Counted from the first letter of the stretch, positions 1-6,473 are shown. The stretch: DNA of 12,002 nucleotides from an uncultured Clostridia bacterium (GCA_934615145.1 CAKTTM010000028.1:1-12002), one strand, 5' to 3'. A program made the numbers and translations. Notes: generated by a model not told the origin, from the sequence alone.

Positions 1-1501
1 TCATGCGCGCCACCCAGAAAAAGATGATGTCATAGCCGGTCACCAGGGTGGAGGTGGGGTAGAAATACTTAAAGTCCTCTGTCTCCTCCGGCCAGCCCAG
101 GGTGGAGAAGGGCCAGAGCGCCGACGAGAACCAGGTGTCGAGCACATCTTCGTCCTGCTTGAGCTGCGCGCTAGCGCACTGCGGGCAGGCAGTCGGCTTC
201 TCGCGGGCCACGATGGTCTCCCCACAATCACCACAGTACCAGGCGGGGATGCGATGCCCCCACCACAGCTGGCGGCTGATGCACCAGTCGCGTATGTTCT
301 CCATCCAGTTAAAGTAGGTCTTGGCAAAGCGCTCGGGCACGAACTGCGTTCTGCCCTCGCGCACCGCCTCGATGGCAGGCTTGGCCAGTGGTTCCATCTG
401 CACAAACCACTGCAGGCTCAGCATCGGCTCCACCGTGGTATGACATCTGGAGCAGGTGCCCACCGAGTGCGTATAGTCCTGCGTCTTGATCAGCAGGCCC
501 TGGGCCTGCAGATCCTCCAGCACCAGCTTGCGGCAGGCCGGCTGCGTGAGGCCGGCGTAGCGGGGGCCAGCGGCCTCGTTCATGGTGCCGTCCAGATTGG
601 TGACGGGCAGTATCTCCAGCCCCTGGCGCTTGGCCACCTCGTAGTCATTGGGGTCATGCGCCGGCGTCATCTTGACGGCGCCGGTGCCAAAGGCCATGTC
701 CACATAGTGATCGGCCACCACGGGGATCAGGCGCTCGGTCAGCGGCAGCTTGACCTGCTTGCCCACCAGCTGGGCATAGCGCGCGTCGTCAGGGTTAACG
801 GCCACGCCGGTATCGCCCAGCATGGTCTCTGGCCTGGTGGTCGCCACCACCACCCCCTCGCCGCCATCGGCCGCGGGGTAGCGGATATGCCAGAGATGGG
901 TGCTGCGATCCTCGTAGTCCACCTCGATGTCGCTGATGGCGGTGCCGCAGTCCGGGCACCAGTTGACCATGCGCTCGCCGCGGTAGATGAGGCCCTTTTC
1001 CCACAGGCGCACAAAGACCTCGCGCACCGCCTGTGAGCAGCCCTCGTCCATGGTGAAGCGCTCGCGCGACCAGTCGCAGCTGGCGCCCATCCGCCTCAAC
1101 TGCTGGGTGATGCGGCCGCCGAACTCTTCCTTCCAGGCCCAGGCGCGCTCAAGGAAGCCCTCGCGGCCCAGGTCAGCCTTGCTCAGGCCCTCCTGTGCCA
1201 TGCGCTCGACCACCTTGACCTCGGTGGCGATGGAGGCATGGTCGCTGCCTGGCAGCCACAGCGTGGGGTCGCCCTTCATGCGGTGGTAGCGGGTCAGGCT
1301 GTCCTGCAGCACCACATCCATGGCATGGCCCATGTGCAGTTGCCCGGTGATGTTGGGCGGGGGCATCACGATGGTAAAGGGTTTCTTGCCCGGCACAATG
1401 GGCGCCACAAAGGCGCCCGAGCGCTCCCAATTGTCATAGGTCGCCTGCTCGATCCCCTGGGGTTCGTAGGCCTTGGCCATGTTGAATGTCTGCTCGCTCA
1501 T
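1..1501 (-). CDS. valS: Valine--tRNA ligase (ValRS), N-terminal 500 residues, cut by window edge
   Basis: Class I aminoacyl-tRNA synthetase that charges tRNA-Val with valine in the cytoplasm and edits mischarged threonine. The frame opens at ATG 1499-1501, with AGGAGG at 1508-1513 six bases upstream. Visible marks are PPPNITG followed by the HIGH-type signature HMGH (residues 56-59), the editing-domain stretch [10 protein letters not shown], the catalytic-domain WWGHRIP, and several Cys pairs (CPDC, CSRC, CGDC, CPQC) of the kind seen in ValRS. The reading continues to the first base of the window, ending in [11 protein letters not shown]. The KMSKS loop, anticodon-binding domain and C-terminal coiled coil therefore lie outside, and this is an edge effect rather than a truncation. 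PPPNITG with HMGH and the editing motif favour ValRS over IleRS or LeuRS. The T-box leader directly upstream, with a GUC specifier, agrees independently. Confidence 0.97.
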   Translation of the reverse strand, partial: MSEQTFNMAKAYEPQGIEQATYDNWERSGAFVAPIVPGKKPFTIVMPPPNITGQLHMGHAMDVVLQDSLTRYHRMKGDPTLWLPGSDHASIATEVKVVERMAQEGLSKADLGREGFLERAWAWKEEFGGRITQQLRRMGASCDWSRERFTMDEGCSQAVREVFVRLWEKGLIYRGERMVNWCPDCGTAISDIEVDYEDRSTHLWHIRYPAADGGEGVVVATTRPETMLGDTGVAVNPDDARYAQLVGKQVKLPLTERLIPVVADHYVDMAFGTGAVKMTPAHDPNDYEVAKRQGLEILPVTNLDGTMNEAAGPRYAGLTQPACRKLVLEDLQAQGLLIKTQDYTHSVGTCSRCHTTVEPMLSLQWFVQMEPLAKPAIEAVREGRTQFVPERFAKTYFNWMENIRDWCISRQLWWGHRIPAWYCGDCGETIVAREKPTACPQCASAQLKQDEDVLDTWFSSALWPFSTLGWPEETEDFKYFYPTSTLVTGYDIIFFWVARM

Positions 1502-1512
1502 CCGCTTCCTCC

Positions 1513-1735
1513 TAAAGAAAGTCGCCCCAATCCTTCACTGAAGGACGGGGCGAACCGTGGTACCACCTTACTTCGCAGCGGAAACCCGCTGCCTCTTCGC
1601 GCGCTATGGGGCGCACCCCGCGGCCATAAGCCGCCTACCTTCTGAAGCGACCTTCCGCCGAGCCAGACAGCACCCTTTCACCAGGCGGGCGCCTCTCTAC
1701 AGTCCAGGCTGTGGCGTACTCCTCTTCGTCAACAG
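1513..1735 (-). promoter_or_regulatory. T-box riboswitch leader of valS, valine (GUC) specifier
   Basis: tRNA-sensing leader on the minus strand. Stem I can be drawn from the sequence. GAAG (from 1727) pairs with CUUC (to about 1644), and CGCC pairs with GGCG. Between them is the AGUA S-turn (1717-1720) facing GAA-G-GUC. The GUC at 1649-1651 is a valine codon in the specifier position. Distally there is an AGAGAG bulge (about 1693-1698), GCGCCC pairing with GGGUGC, and a GGUGAAA loop (about 1676-1682). Stem III is GCAGCGG/CCGCUGC at 1575-1592. The T-box itself, GGTGGTACCACGG, is at 1555-1567. Its UGGU bulge at 1562-1565 complements an ACCA tRNA end, fitting discriminator A of tRNA-Val. Uncharged tRNA-Val should stabilise the antiterminator and allow valS transcription. 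Exact stem II folding was not resolved by eye. Confidence 0.95.
1514..1552 (-). terminator. Intrinsic terminator of the valS T-box
   Basis: On the minus strand CGCCCC (1547-1552) pairs with GGGGCG (1523-1528), and TCCTTC (1540-1545) pairs with GAAGGA (1531-1536), around an AGT loop. An interrupted T tract (CTTTCTTT) follows at about 1514-1521. The 5' arm overlaps the downstream side of the antiterminator, so the two structures exclude each other as expected of a T-box. The tract ends next to the valS ribosome binding site. Confidence 0.92.
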
Positions 1736-1742
1736 GCTAAAA

Positions 1743-1937
1743 TCAGTTGGCGGCCTTGGCCTCATCCATCTTGATGACGGACACGCCATTGTAATAGCCA
1801 CAGTGCTTGCACACGCGGTGCGCCAGCTTCATCTGCTTGCACTGCTTGCAGGCAACCAGCGTGGGCAGCGACAGTTTCCAATGCGTACGGCGTTTGCGGC
1901 CGCGGGCTTTGGATACTTTTCCCTTTGGTAGAGCCAT
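1743..1937 (-). CDS. rpmF: Large ribosomal subunit protein bL32, zinc-binding form
   Basis: Small structural protein of the 50S subunit, 64 residues. The start MALPKGKVSKARGRKRR is typical of bL32, with a basic N-terminus and a HWKL segment. C30-x2-C33 and C43-x2-C46 form the four-cysteine zinc site, so this is the zinc-dependent version. Many bacteria also carry a cysteine-free paralogue, but none is visible here. The ATG at 1935-1937 lies two bases after the yceD stop, and its AGGAGG (1945-1950) sits inside the end of yceD, so translation is probably coupled. The valS T-box begins within about ten bases of the stop codon. Adjacent yceD-rpmF is a widely conserved pair. Confidence 0.98.
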   Translation of the reverse strand: MALPKGKVSKARGRKRRTHWKLSLPTLVACKQCKQMKLAHRVCKHCGYYNGVSVIKMDEAKAAN

Positions 1938-1939
1938 GA

Positions 1940-2467
1940 TTACACCTCCTGATCCTTGTTCAGCAATTGTTGCAGCGCCGAAAAAGGATGCTCACTTGGC
2001 AATTCTTTTTGGCCGGCATTCGGGTCTTCTATCCGCGTTACGTTCTGCAGCCCTTTGCAGTCCTCCTGACAGAGGAAGCGAATGGGCAGCTCCAGCAGCG
2101 CGAGCGTCAACGCCAGGTGATGCAGCTCAAGCTGTGGTCCATCATAGGCGAGGCGATCTGAGTCATCCAGGTCCATGGGGTCGTTGGCGGCCTTGCGATC
2201 CAGCTTTTCAAAGACTTCGTCAAAGTCCACCCGGATGGGGCAGCTGGCATCAGCCAGACAGTTGGCACAGGCCGCGTGGGCCACCGTGCTTAGCCTGCCC
2301 CAGAGCCGCAGGCGCTCGTCGCTTAGGACGAACTGGCCTTCCATGACCACGGGGCTGTCAAATGTGACAGTATCCCCCAGCACTTCCTGGGGCGGCAGCG
2401 CCTCCTCATGGCGGAAGGGGAAGCTCTCCCCCGGGCTCCGCAGCGCCCTTGAAATGTCCAGCGCCAC
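1940..2467 (-). CDS. yceD: YceD/DUF177 family protein (YlbN-like)
   Basis: Cytoplasmic protein of 175 residues in the family linked to 23S rRNA accumulation and almost always encoded beside rpmF. Recognition rests on the partner gene, the CANC motif (C67, C70) in the middle of the beta-rich part, the CQEDCKGL motif (C133, C137) and the C-terminal hydrophobic stretch FSALQQLL. The start is GTG (2465-2467), with GGAGGG at 2474-2479 six bases away. Usual family members continue CKGL with CPxCG. Here that position reads QNVTR, so the last cysteine pair is missing. The gene has its own strong promoter about 30 bases upstream. The family assignment is firm, while the biochemical role remains poorly defined in the family. 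Confidence 0.9.
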   Translation of the reverse strand: MALDISRALRSPGESFPFRHEEALPPQEVLGDTVTFDSPVVMEGQFVLSDERLRLWGRLSTVAHAACANCLADASCPIRVDFDEVFEKLDRKAANDPMDLDDSDRLAYDGPQLELHHLALTLALLELPIRFLCQEDCKGLQNVTRIEDPNAGQKELPSEHPFSALQQLLNKDQEV

Positions 2468-2496
2468 GTCAGTCCCTCCAATCGTCAGCGTGAAAT

Positions 2497-2525
2497 AGTA
2501 TACTCGCCTTCCCAGCGCTTGTCAA
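2497..2525 (-). promoter_or_regulatory. Sigma-A type promoter of yceD-rpmF(-valS)
   Basis: On the minus strand TTGACA (2520-2525) is followed by a 17-bp spacer and TATACT (2497-2502), one base from consensus. The predicted start is near 2490, giving a leader of about 20 bases before the GTG of yceD. It lies between the jag stop and yceD and can also drive valS through the T-box. Confidence 0.88.
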
Positions 2526-2552
2526 CGAGCAATTTCTGCCCTTGTCAGGCGC

Positions 2553-3539
2553 TCAGGCCTCGTCATCCTGCCCGCGGGGCGCGTCCTTGGCCAGGGTAAT
2601 CACCACATGGCGGTTGGGCTCCTCACCCTCCGAGTGGGTGGTGATGCCGGGGTGATTCTGCAGCGCGCTGTGGAGTATCCGGCGTTCGTAGGGGTTCATG
2701 GGCTCCAGGCTGACGCGCCTGCCGGTCTTGACCGCGCGGCTGGCCATGCGGTTGGCCAGGCGGATCAGGGCGTCCTCGCGCTTGGCGCGGTAGCCCTCGC
2801 TGTCCAGCGTCACGCGGGTGTAGTTCTCAAGGCCGCGGTTTAAGTGCAAGCCGGTCAGGTACTGCAAGGCGTCCAGGGTCTCGCCCCGGCGGCCGATCAG
2901 GATGCCCAGGGTATCCCCTGCCATGGTGGCGCGGATATTGCCCTCCTCATCGCTGTGCACCTCGACAGAAACGGCCACATCCATCAGGCGGGTCACTTCC
3001 TGCAGGAAGGTCTGCACCTTGCCCTCCAGGGTGGCGGGGTCCAGCTGCACGGCGGGCGGCGGCGGGGCGCTGGGGGCCTGGGCCTCCGCGGCGGGCTTGT
3101 CCTTGGGCTTGCGCTTGCGCGGCGGGCGGCTGGGCTTGGCAGGCTCGTCTGCCTGATCCGCCTGCGCTGCCTTGGGCTGCGCTTCGACCTCTGCCTTGGG
3201 GGCCTTGGGCGCTCTGGCGGGCTGCTGCCTGCGCTCGGGCTTCTCTGCCGGCTTTTCCGCTGCCTTCTCGACAGGCTTGGCCGCTGGCTTCTCAGCCTTG
3301 GGCCGGGCGCGGCCATAATCCTGCAGCGAGCCTGCGAACAGATCGCTGGTATCGCCTTCTTCGTCCTCCTTGACGGTCAGGCGGACGCGGGCCATCTTGC
3401 TGCCAAACAGGCCAAACAGCCCCTTGGAGCCCTCGTCTAAGATGTCCACCTGCACTTCCGCAATGGACAGGTTCAGCTTTTCTAAACCGGCGTTGATCGC
3501 TTCTTCGACCGTCTTGCCGGTGGATTCGTATGCGCTCAT
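2553..3539 (-). CDS. jag: Jag/KhpB (EloR) RNA-binding protein, Jag-N + KH + R3H
   Basis: Cytoplasmic RNA-binding protein that pairs with KhpA in Firmicutes and affects cell elongation and small RNA function. It has 328 residues. The Jag-N domain spans about 1-57 (MSAYESTGKTVEEAI, then KGLFGLFG). A low-complexity Ala/Lys/Pro/Glu linker follows, about 75-165. The KH domain spans about 170-245, with its GxxG loop at G216-RR-G219. The C-terminal R3H domain has R286-x3-H290 in NPYERRILHSAL. The ATG overlaps the yidC stop in an ATGA arrangement. The nearest Shine-Dalgarno-like GGAG is 13 bases upstream, rather far, so translation probably depends on coupling to yidC. No terminator is visible before the next promoter. 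The symbol khpB applies equally. Confidence 0.96.
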   Translation of the reverse strand: MSAYESTGKTVEEAINAGLEKLNLSIAEVQVDILDEGSKGLFGLFGSKMARVRLTVKEDEEGDTSDLFAGSLQDYGRARPKAEKPAAKPVEKAAEKPAEKPERRQQPARAPKAPKAEVEAQPKAAQADQADEPAKPSRPPRKRKPKDKPAAEAQAPSAPPPPAVQLDPATLEGKVQTFLQEVTRLMDVAVSVEVHSDEEGNIRATMAGDTLGILIGRRGETLDALQYLTGLHLNRGLENYTRVTLDSEGYRAKREDALIRLANRMASRAVKTGRRVSLEPMNPYERRILHSALQNHPGITTHSEGEEPNRHVVITLAKDAPRGQDDEA

Positions 3540-4597
3540 GATATCGTGATGGCTCCTTTCGCTTCCTCCTCCAGCTTGTCCTTGTTGTCATAATACTTGG
3601 TGATGACCACATTGACCGCGGTGGCGATGAGGTTGGACACCACCCAGTACAGGGCAAAGCCGGCGTTGGAGGTCAGGGTGATGAAAACAGAGAAGAGGGG
3701 GAAGAAATACTTCATGAAGTTGCCCATGCCGGGGGTCTGGCCCGCGGCCTGGCCCTCCTGACCGGTGGTCATGGCGGGGGCGGCGCCGGAGGCGCCGGGG
3801 GTGAGCTTTGTCATCAGCAGCTGGCTTAGGCCCGCCATGGCCGGCAGCAACAGGTAGCCATTGTGCTGCATGAAGACGGTCAGCTGGAAGAGGAAGAAGT
3901 TCATGTTGGCCCAGCCGGGCATGGGCGCGATCTGCGCCAGGTAGGCGGGCATGGTCTGCATGGTGGTCACCATGCTGGGCATGATGGCCTTTAGCGCCTC
4001 GGCATTGCTAAAGTCAAAGCCGGCAAACTCCGGCACCACTGACTGCACATGCTGCAGCATGGTCTGTACCTTGTCCGGGCTCAGCGTCTGGAAGACCTTC
4101 TGCCAGACATCGGCGGTGATCACCTGGATGGCGCCGGGATCGGGCGCGATGGAGGCGAACAGCGAGTCTGCCATCCAGATGTTCTTCACCCACAGCCAGC
4201 CCTCGTAGACCGGTGTCTCGCCAGAGAGGAACGTAAAGACCTGGTGGACGATCTGCTCGTTGGCCAGCGCCCTCATGGCGCCAAACATCGCAAACAGGAT
4301 GGGCATCTGGATGAGCATCGGCAGGCAGCCAGACAGCGGGCTGTAGCGTTCCTTGCGCATGAGCTCGGACTGCTTTTGCTGCAGCTTCTGCTTGTCATTG
4401 GCGTATTTTTTCTGCAGCTTGTTGAGCTCCGGCTGTATCTTGGCCATCTTGCGCATGCCCTTGCGGTTCTTGATGTCAAGGGGCATCAGCACCAGCTTGA
4501 TGAGGATGGTGAAGATGACGATAGACCAGCCGTAGTTGGCGATGATGGAGTACACCCAGTCCAGTATCGACTTGAGCGCGTTGGTGATTGCTCCCAC
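3536..4597 (-). CDS. yidC: YidC/Oxa1 family membrane protein insertase (SpoIIIJ type)
   Basis: Polytopic membrane insertase working with Sec or alone. It has 353 residues, against roughly 260 for Bacillus SpoIIIJ. There is no large N-terminal periplasmic domain and no lipobox. The first core helix (about 23-41) contains K34 in ILIKLVLMPL, the place of the conserved groove Arg. A basic cytoplasmic hairpin rich in Lys/Gln (45-85) follows, then SPLSGCLPMLIQMPILFAMF (helix about 86-112). An external segment of about 115 residues (113-230) comes next, then helices near 246-264, 296-312 and 313-333. A Gly/Ala/Gln/Thr-rich cytoplasmic loop lies at 267-290. The start is GTG (4595-4597), and its AAGGAGGG sits inside the end of yidD. 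The stop overlaps the jag start by four bases. The long external segment is the unusual part. Confidence 0.96.
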   Translation of the reverse strand: MGAITNALKSILDWVYSIIANYGWSIVIFTILIKLVLMPLDIKNRKGMRKMAKIQPELNKLQKKYANDKQKLQQKQSELMRKERYSPLSGCLPMLIQMPILFAMFGAMRALANEQIVHQVFTFLSGETPVYEGWLWVKNIWMADSLFASIAPDPGAIQVITADVWQKVFQTLSPDKVQTMLQHVQSVVPEFAGFDFSNAEALKAIMPSMVTTMQTMPAYLAQIAPMPGWANMNFFLFQLTVFMQHNGYLLLPAMAGLSQLLMTKLTPGASGAAPAMTTGQEGQAAGQTPGMGNFMKYFFPLFSVFITLTSNAGFALYWVVSNLIATAVNVVITKYYDNKDKLEEEAKGAITIS

Positions 4598-4601
4598 CTG
4601 A

Positions 4602-4841
4602 TTAGTCCCTCCTTATAGCTCCGTCCGGCTGTTCCGGTACGGGATCATAACCTCCCTTGAACAGGGGGTTGCATCGCATGATCCGCTTAAAGCCCATCCA
4701 GCTGCCGCGCAGCGCGCCATAGCGCTGTATGGAGACGCGGGCATACTCTGAGCAGGTGGGCACATAGCGGCAGGCATCGGGCAGATGTGGGCTCAGGCGC
4801 CGCTGGTAAAAGCCGATGAGGCGCAGCAGCAGGCTTTTCAC
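4602..4841 (-). CDS. yidD: Membrane protein insertion efficiency factor YidD
   Basis: Small membrane-associated protein (79 residues) thought to help YidC-dependent insertion. The amphipathic N-terminus MKSLLLRLIGFYQRRLSP, the CRYVPTCSEYA motif (C24, C30) and CNPLFKGGYDPVP (C57) are diagnostic of the family. The start is GTG (4839-4841), overlapping the rnpA stop as GTGA, so no separate ribosome binding site is needed. The yidC GTG follows four bases after the stop. The order rnpA-yidD-yidC is conserved across bacteria. Confidence 0.97.
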   Translation of the reverse strand: MKSLLLRLIGFYQRRLSPHLPDACRYVPTCSEYARVSIQRYGALRGSWMGFKRIMRCNPLFKGGYDPVPEQPDGAIRRD

Positions 4842-5173
4842 GCCTGATCCTTGTACAGCTTCATGCGGCGCAGCAGCCTGTCCATGTCGCCCTTGAGCGC
4901 GTGATAGTCGGCCTCGGCCGCGCCCTGGCGCACCGAAAACACATAGTAGCCGCGCTTGAGCAGGTGCATCTGCAGGCGGAAGGCCTCGCGCAGGCGGCGC
5001 TTGATCTGGTTGCGCTGCACCGCCTTGCCCACCTTCTTGGAGATGGAAAAGCCCACCTGCAGCCGGTTGGCCCGCACATAGGTCAGCACCAGCCTTTGCT
5101 GCGACATGCTTTTGCCGCGGCGGTACACATAGCGGAACTGACCATTCTTGCGGATGCGGCTGTCCTGTTGCAT
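4838..5173 (-). CDS. rnpA: Ribonuclease P protein component
   Basis: Basic protein subunit (111 residues) that helps the RNase P RNA bind and cleave precursor-tRNA 5' leaders. The family signature is clear in RNQIKRRLREAFR (R54 to R66), preceded by the VGFSISKKVGKAV strand-helix element and an N-terminal RIRKNGQFRYVYRRGKS. The ATG is at 5171-5173. The region before it (GAAGGGCAGGAC) has only a weak ribosome binding site, so output may be low or assisted from rpmH. I see no better in-frame start upstream. It follows rpmH after about 100 bases containing a terminator-like hairpin, and overlaps yidD by four bases. Confidence 0.97.
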   Translation of the reverse strand: MQQDSRIRKNGQFRYVYRRGKSMSQQRLVLTYVRANRLQVGFSISKKVGKAVQRNQIKRRLREAFRLQMHLLKRGYYVFSVRQGAAEADYHALKGDMDRLLRRMKLYKDQA

Positions 5174-5206
5174 GTCCTGCCCTTCGGCGCCTGGCGCCCT
5201 ACATGG

Positions 5207-5249
5207 AAAACCCGCCCCCTGATAAACTACTGGCCTTCAGCGGGGCGGG
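5207..5249 (-). terminator. Terminator-like hairpin between rpmH and rnpA
   Basis: On the minus strand CCCGCCCC plus CTGA (5237-5249, with one bulged base at 5241) pairs with TCAG plus GGGGCGGG (5211-5222), giving a 12-bp GC-rich stem with a 14-base loop. TTTT follows at 5207-5210. The short T run suggests partial termination or an RNA end and stability element after rpmH, since rnpA, yidD, yidC and jag must still be expressed. Confidence 0.7.
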
Positions 5250-5276
5250 CTAAGCCAAACGGGTCGCAGGGCTGAT

Positions 5277-5411
5277 TCAGACGGTCAGCTCTTTGCGGCC
5301 GCGCCGGCGGCGGGCGGCCAGCACACGGCGGCCTGCTTTGGTGGCCATGCGCTGGCGAAAACCATGCACTTTGTTGCGCTGACGCTTCTTGGGCTGATAG
5401 GTACGGAACAT
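5277..5411 (-). CDS. rpmH: Large ribosomal subunit protein bL34
   Basis: Very basic 44-residue protein of the 50S subunit. The sequence starts [20 protein letters not shown], continues [22 protein letters not shown], and ends LTV, a standard bL34 across its whole length. The ATG at 5409-5411 is preceded by AAGGAG (5421-5426) nine bases away. It heads the conserved rpmH-rnpA-yidD-yidC-jag cluster, and the strong promoter upstream gives it a leader of about 70 bases. In many bacteria dnaA lies upstream of rpmH. Here the upstream gene is a metallopeptidase on the same strand. Confidence 0.98.
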   Translation of the reverse strand: MFRTYQPKKRQRNKVHGFRQRMATKAGRRVLAARRRRGRKELTV

Positions 5412-5489
5412 TGACTGACACTCCTTCTACTTGACGCTGCTGGCGTCCACCCTGCGCGGCTGCGCAGAACACCACGATGTAACTTGTTG

Positions 5490-5528
5490 AGTATACATAA
5501 AGCCCGCGGGGCTGTCAATACTTGTCAA
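5490..5528 (-). promoter_or_regulatory. rpmH promoter with two -35 boxes and a dyad in the spacer
   Basis: TTGACA at 5513-5518, a 17-bp spacer and TATACT at 5490-5495 (minus strand) form a near-consensus promoter. A second TTGACA lies ten bases further upstream (5523-5528) as part of a tandem repeat, but its spacing of 27 does not suit the same -10. The spacer holds the dyad AGCCC-CGC-GGGCT (5501-5513) followed by TTTAT. This could also act as a weak terminator for ypfJ. Confidence 0.87.
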
Positions 5529-5533
5529 TACTT
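5514..5533. repeat. Tandem 10-bp direct repeat GTCAATACTT x2
   Basis: Two perfect adjacent copies of GTCAATACTT, read on the plus strand, at 5514-5523 and 5524-5533. The period is about one helical turn. Each copy creates a TTGACA on the minus strand at the rpmH promoter. Confidence 0.9.
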
Positions 5534-5570
5534 CGATCAGCCCGCAGGGCGAATTTGGATCAAGCTGTTG

Positions 5571-6473
5571 TCAGATGGCTGTGTCGAAGGTGTCCCACTG
5601 GCTCAGGTCACCCGCGTCAAAGCCCTTCTGAAACCAGGTCTGCCGCTGCTGGCTGGTGCCGTGGTTGAAGGTGTCCGGATCCACATAGCCCTGGGCCTTC
5701 ATCTGAATGGCATCGTCACCCACCGCTGCCGCAGCACTCATGGCCTCCTGCAGGTCGCCCTGCTCCAGGTAGCCCTTTTCCTTGATGTGGCGGGCCACTA
5801 CGCCTGCCAGGTAGTCGGCCTGCAGCTCGTAGCGCACGGACAGGTCGTTGTACTGCGCCTGTGTGATGCGGCCGGAGGCCAGGCGCTGGCGCTGCTGGCT
5901 TAGCTGCTCGGTCACGCCCAGCAGGGTCTGCACATGGTGCCCCGCCTCGTGCGCCAGCACATAGGCCATGATGAAGTCGCCCTGCTTGGCCCCATAGCGC
6001 GTGACCAGAGTATTGTAGAAGCTCAGGTCGATGTATATGTTCTGGTCGATGGTGCAGTAGAAGGGCCCCACGCCGCTGTTGGCAGCACCGCAGCCGGTAT
6101 TGACGGCGCCGGAGTAGATCGTCAGCGTCGGTTCCTTATATTGCTCGCCATACTGGGGCAGCAGCGCGTTCCAGGTGTCCTCTATGTCTTTGAGGGCCAC
6201 GCCCGCGTAGTCAAACAGCTGCTGCTCCAACTCGCTGGAGGCCTGATAGGGCTGCTGTTGTTGCTGCTGCACCTGCTGGGCGGGCGGCGCTCCGCCGCCA
6301 GTGCCCAGCAGCGCGCCCGGATCGCCGGTCAGCAGGAACAGCACCAGGGCAACGATCAGCCCCAGGCCGCCGCCGCCGACCGCCAGTCCCCTGCCGCCCA
6401 TGCGCATGCCGCCGCCACCGGCGCCGCGCTGGTCATTGACATTTCTGCTCTTTTGTCTGCCTTGCCATTTCAT
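5571..6473 (-). CDS. ypfJ: Putative neutral zinc metallopeptidase, YpfJ family
   Basis: Single-pass membrane protein with a predicted extracytoplasmic zinc peptidase domain (Zn_peptidase family). I start it at ATG 6471-6473 (MKWQGRQKSRNV), 17 codons inside the longest open frame. This matches the usual family beginning and has GGGAGG nine bases upstream, giving 300 residues. Gly-rich residues 18-37 lead into a hydrophobic helix (about 36-50). A Gln-rich stretch (67-76) precedes the domain. The zinc motif is HEAGH (175-179), and E216 in YELQAD is the likely third ligand. C128 and C140 are probably paired. The end NHGTSQQRQTWFQKGF is a family hallmark. The physiological substrate is unknown for the family. 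It is divergent from the htrA-like gene, suggesting an envelope proteolysis region. Confidence 0.93.
   Translation of the reverse strand: MKWQGRQKSRNVNDQRGAGGGGMRMGGRGLAVGGGGLGLIVALVLFLLTGDPGALLGTGGGAPPAQQVQQQQQQPYQASSELEQQLFDYAGVALKDIEDTWNALLPQYGEQYKEPTLTIYSGAVNTGCGAANSGVGPFYCTIDQNIYIDLSFYNTLVTRYGAKQGDFIMAYVLAHEAGHHVQTLLGVTEQLSQQRQRLASGRITQAQYNDLSVRYELQADYLAGVVARHIKEKGYLEQGDLQEAMSAAAAVGDDAIQMKAQGYVDPDTFNHGTSQQRQTWFQKGFDAGDLSQWDTFDTAI

Noticed and set aside
254..1036. 260-residue plus-strand open frame antisense to valS
   Set aside because: The minus-strand frame contains the ValRS signatures. The plus-strand product is His/Leu/Gly-rich with no known motif and no ribosome binding site.
1557..1931. 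Plus-strand 124-residue frame over the T-box and rpmF
   Set aside because: It runs opposite the structured leader and bL32, and its product has no recognisable features.
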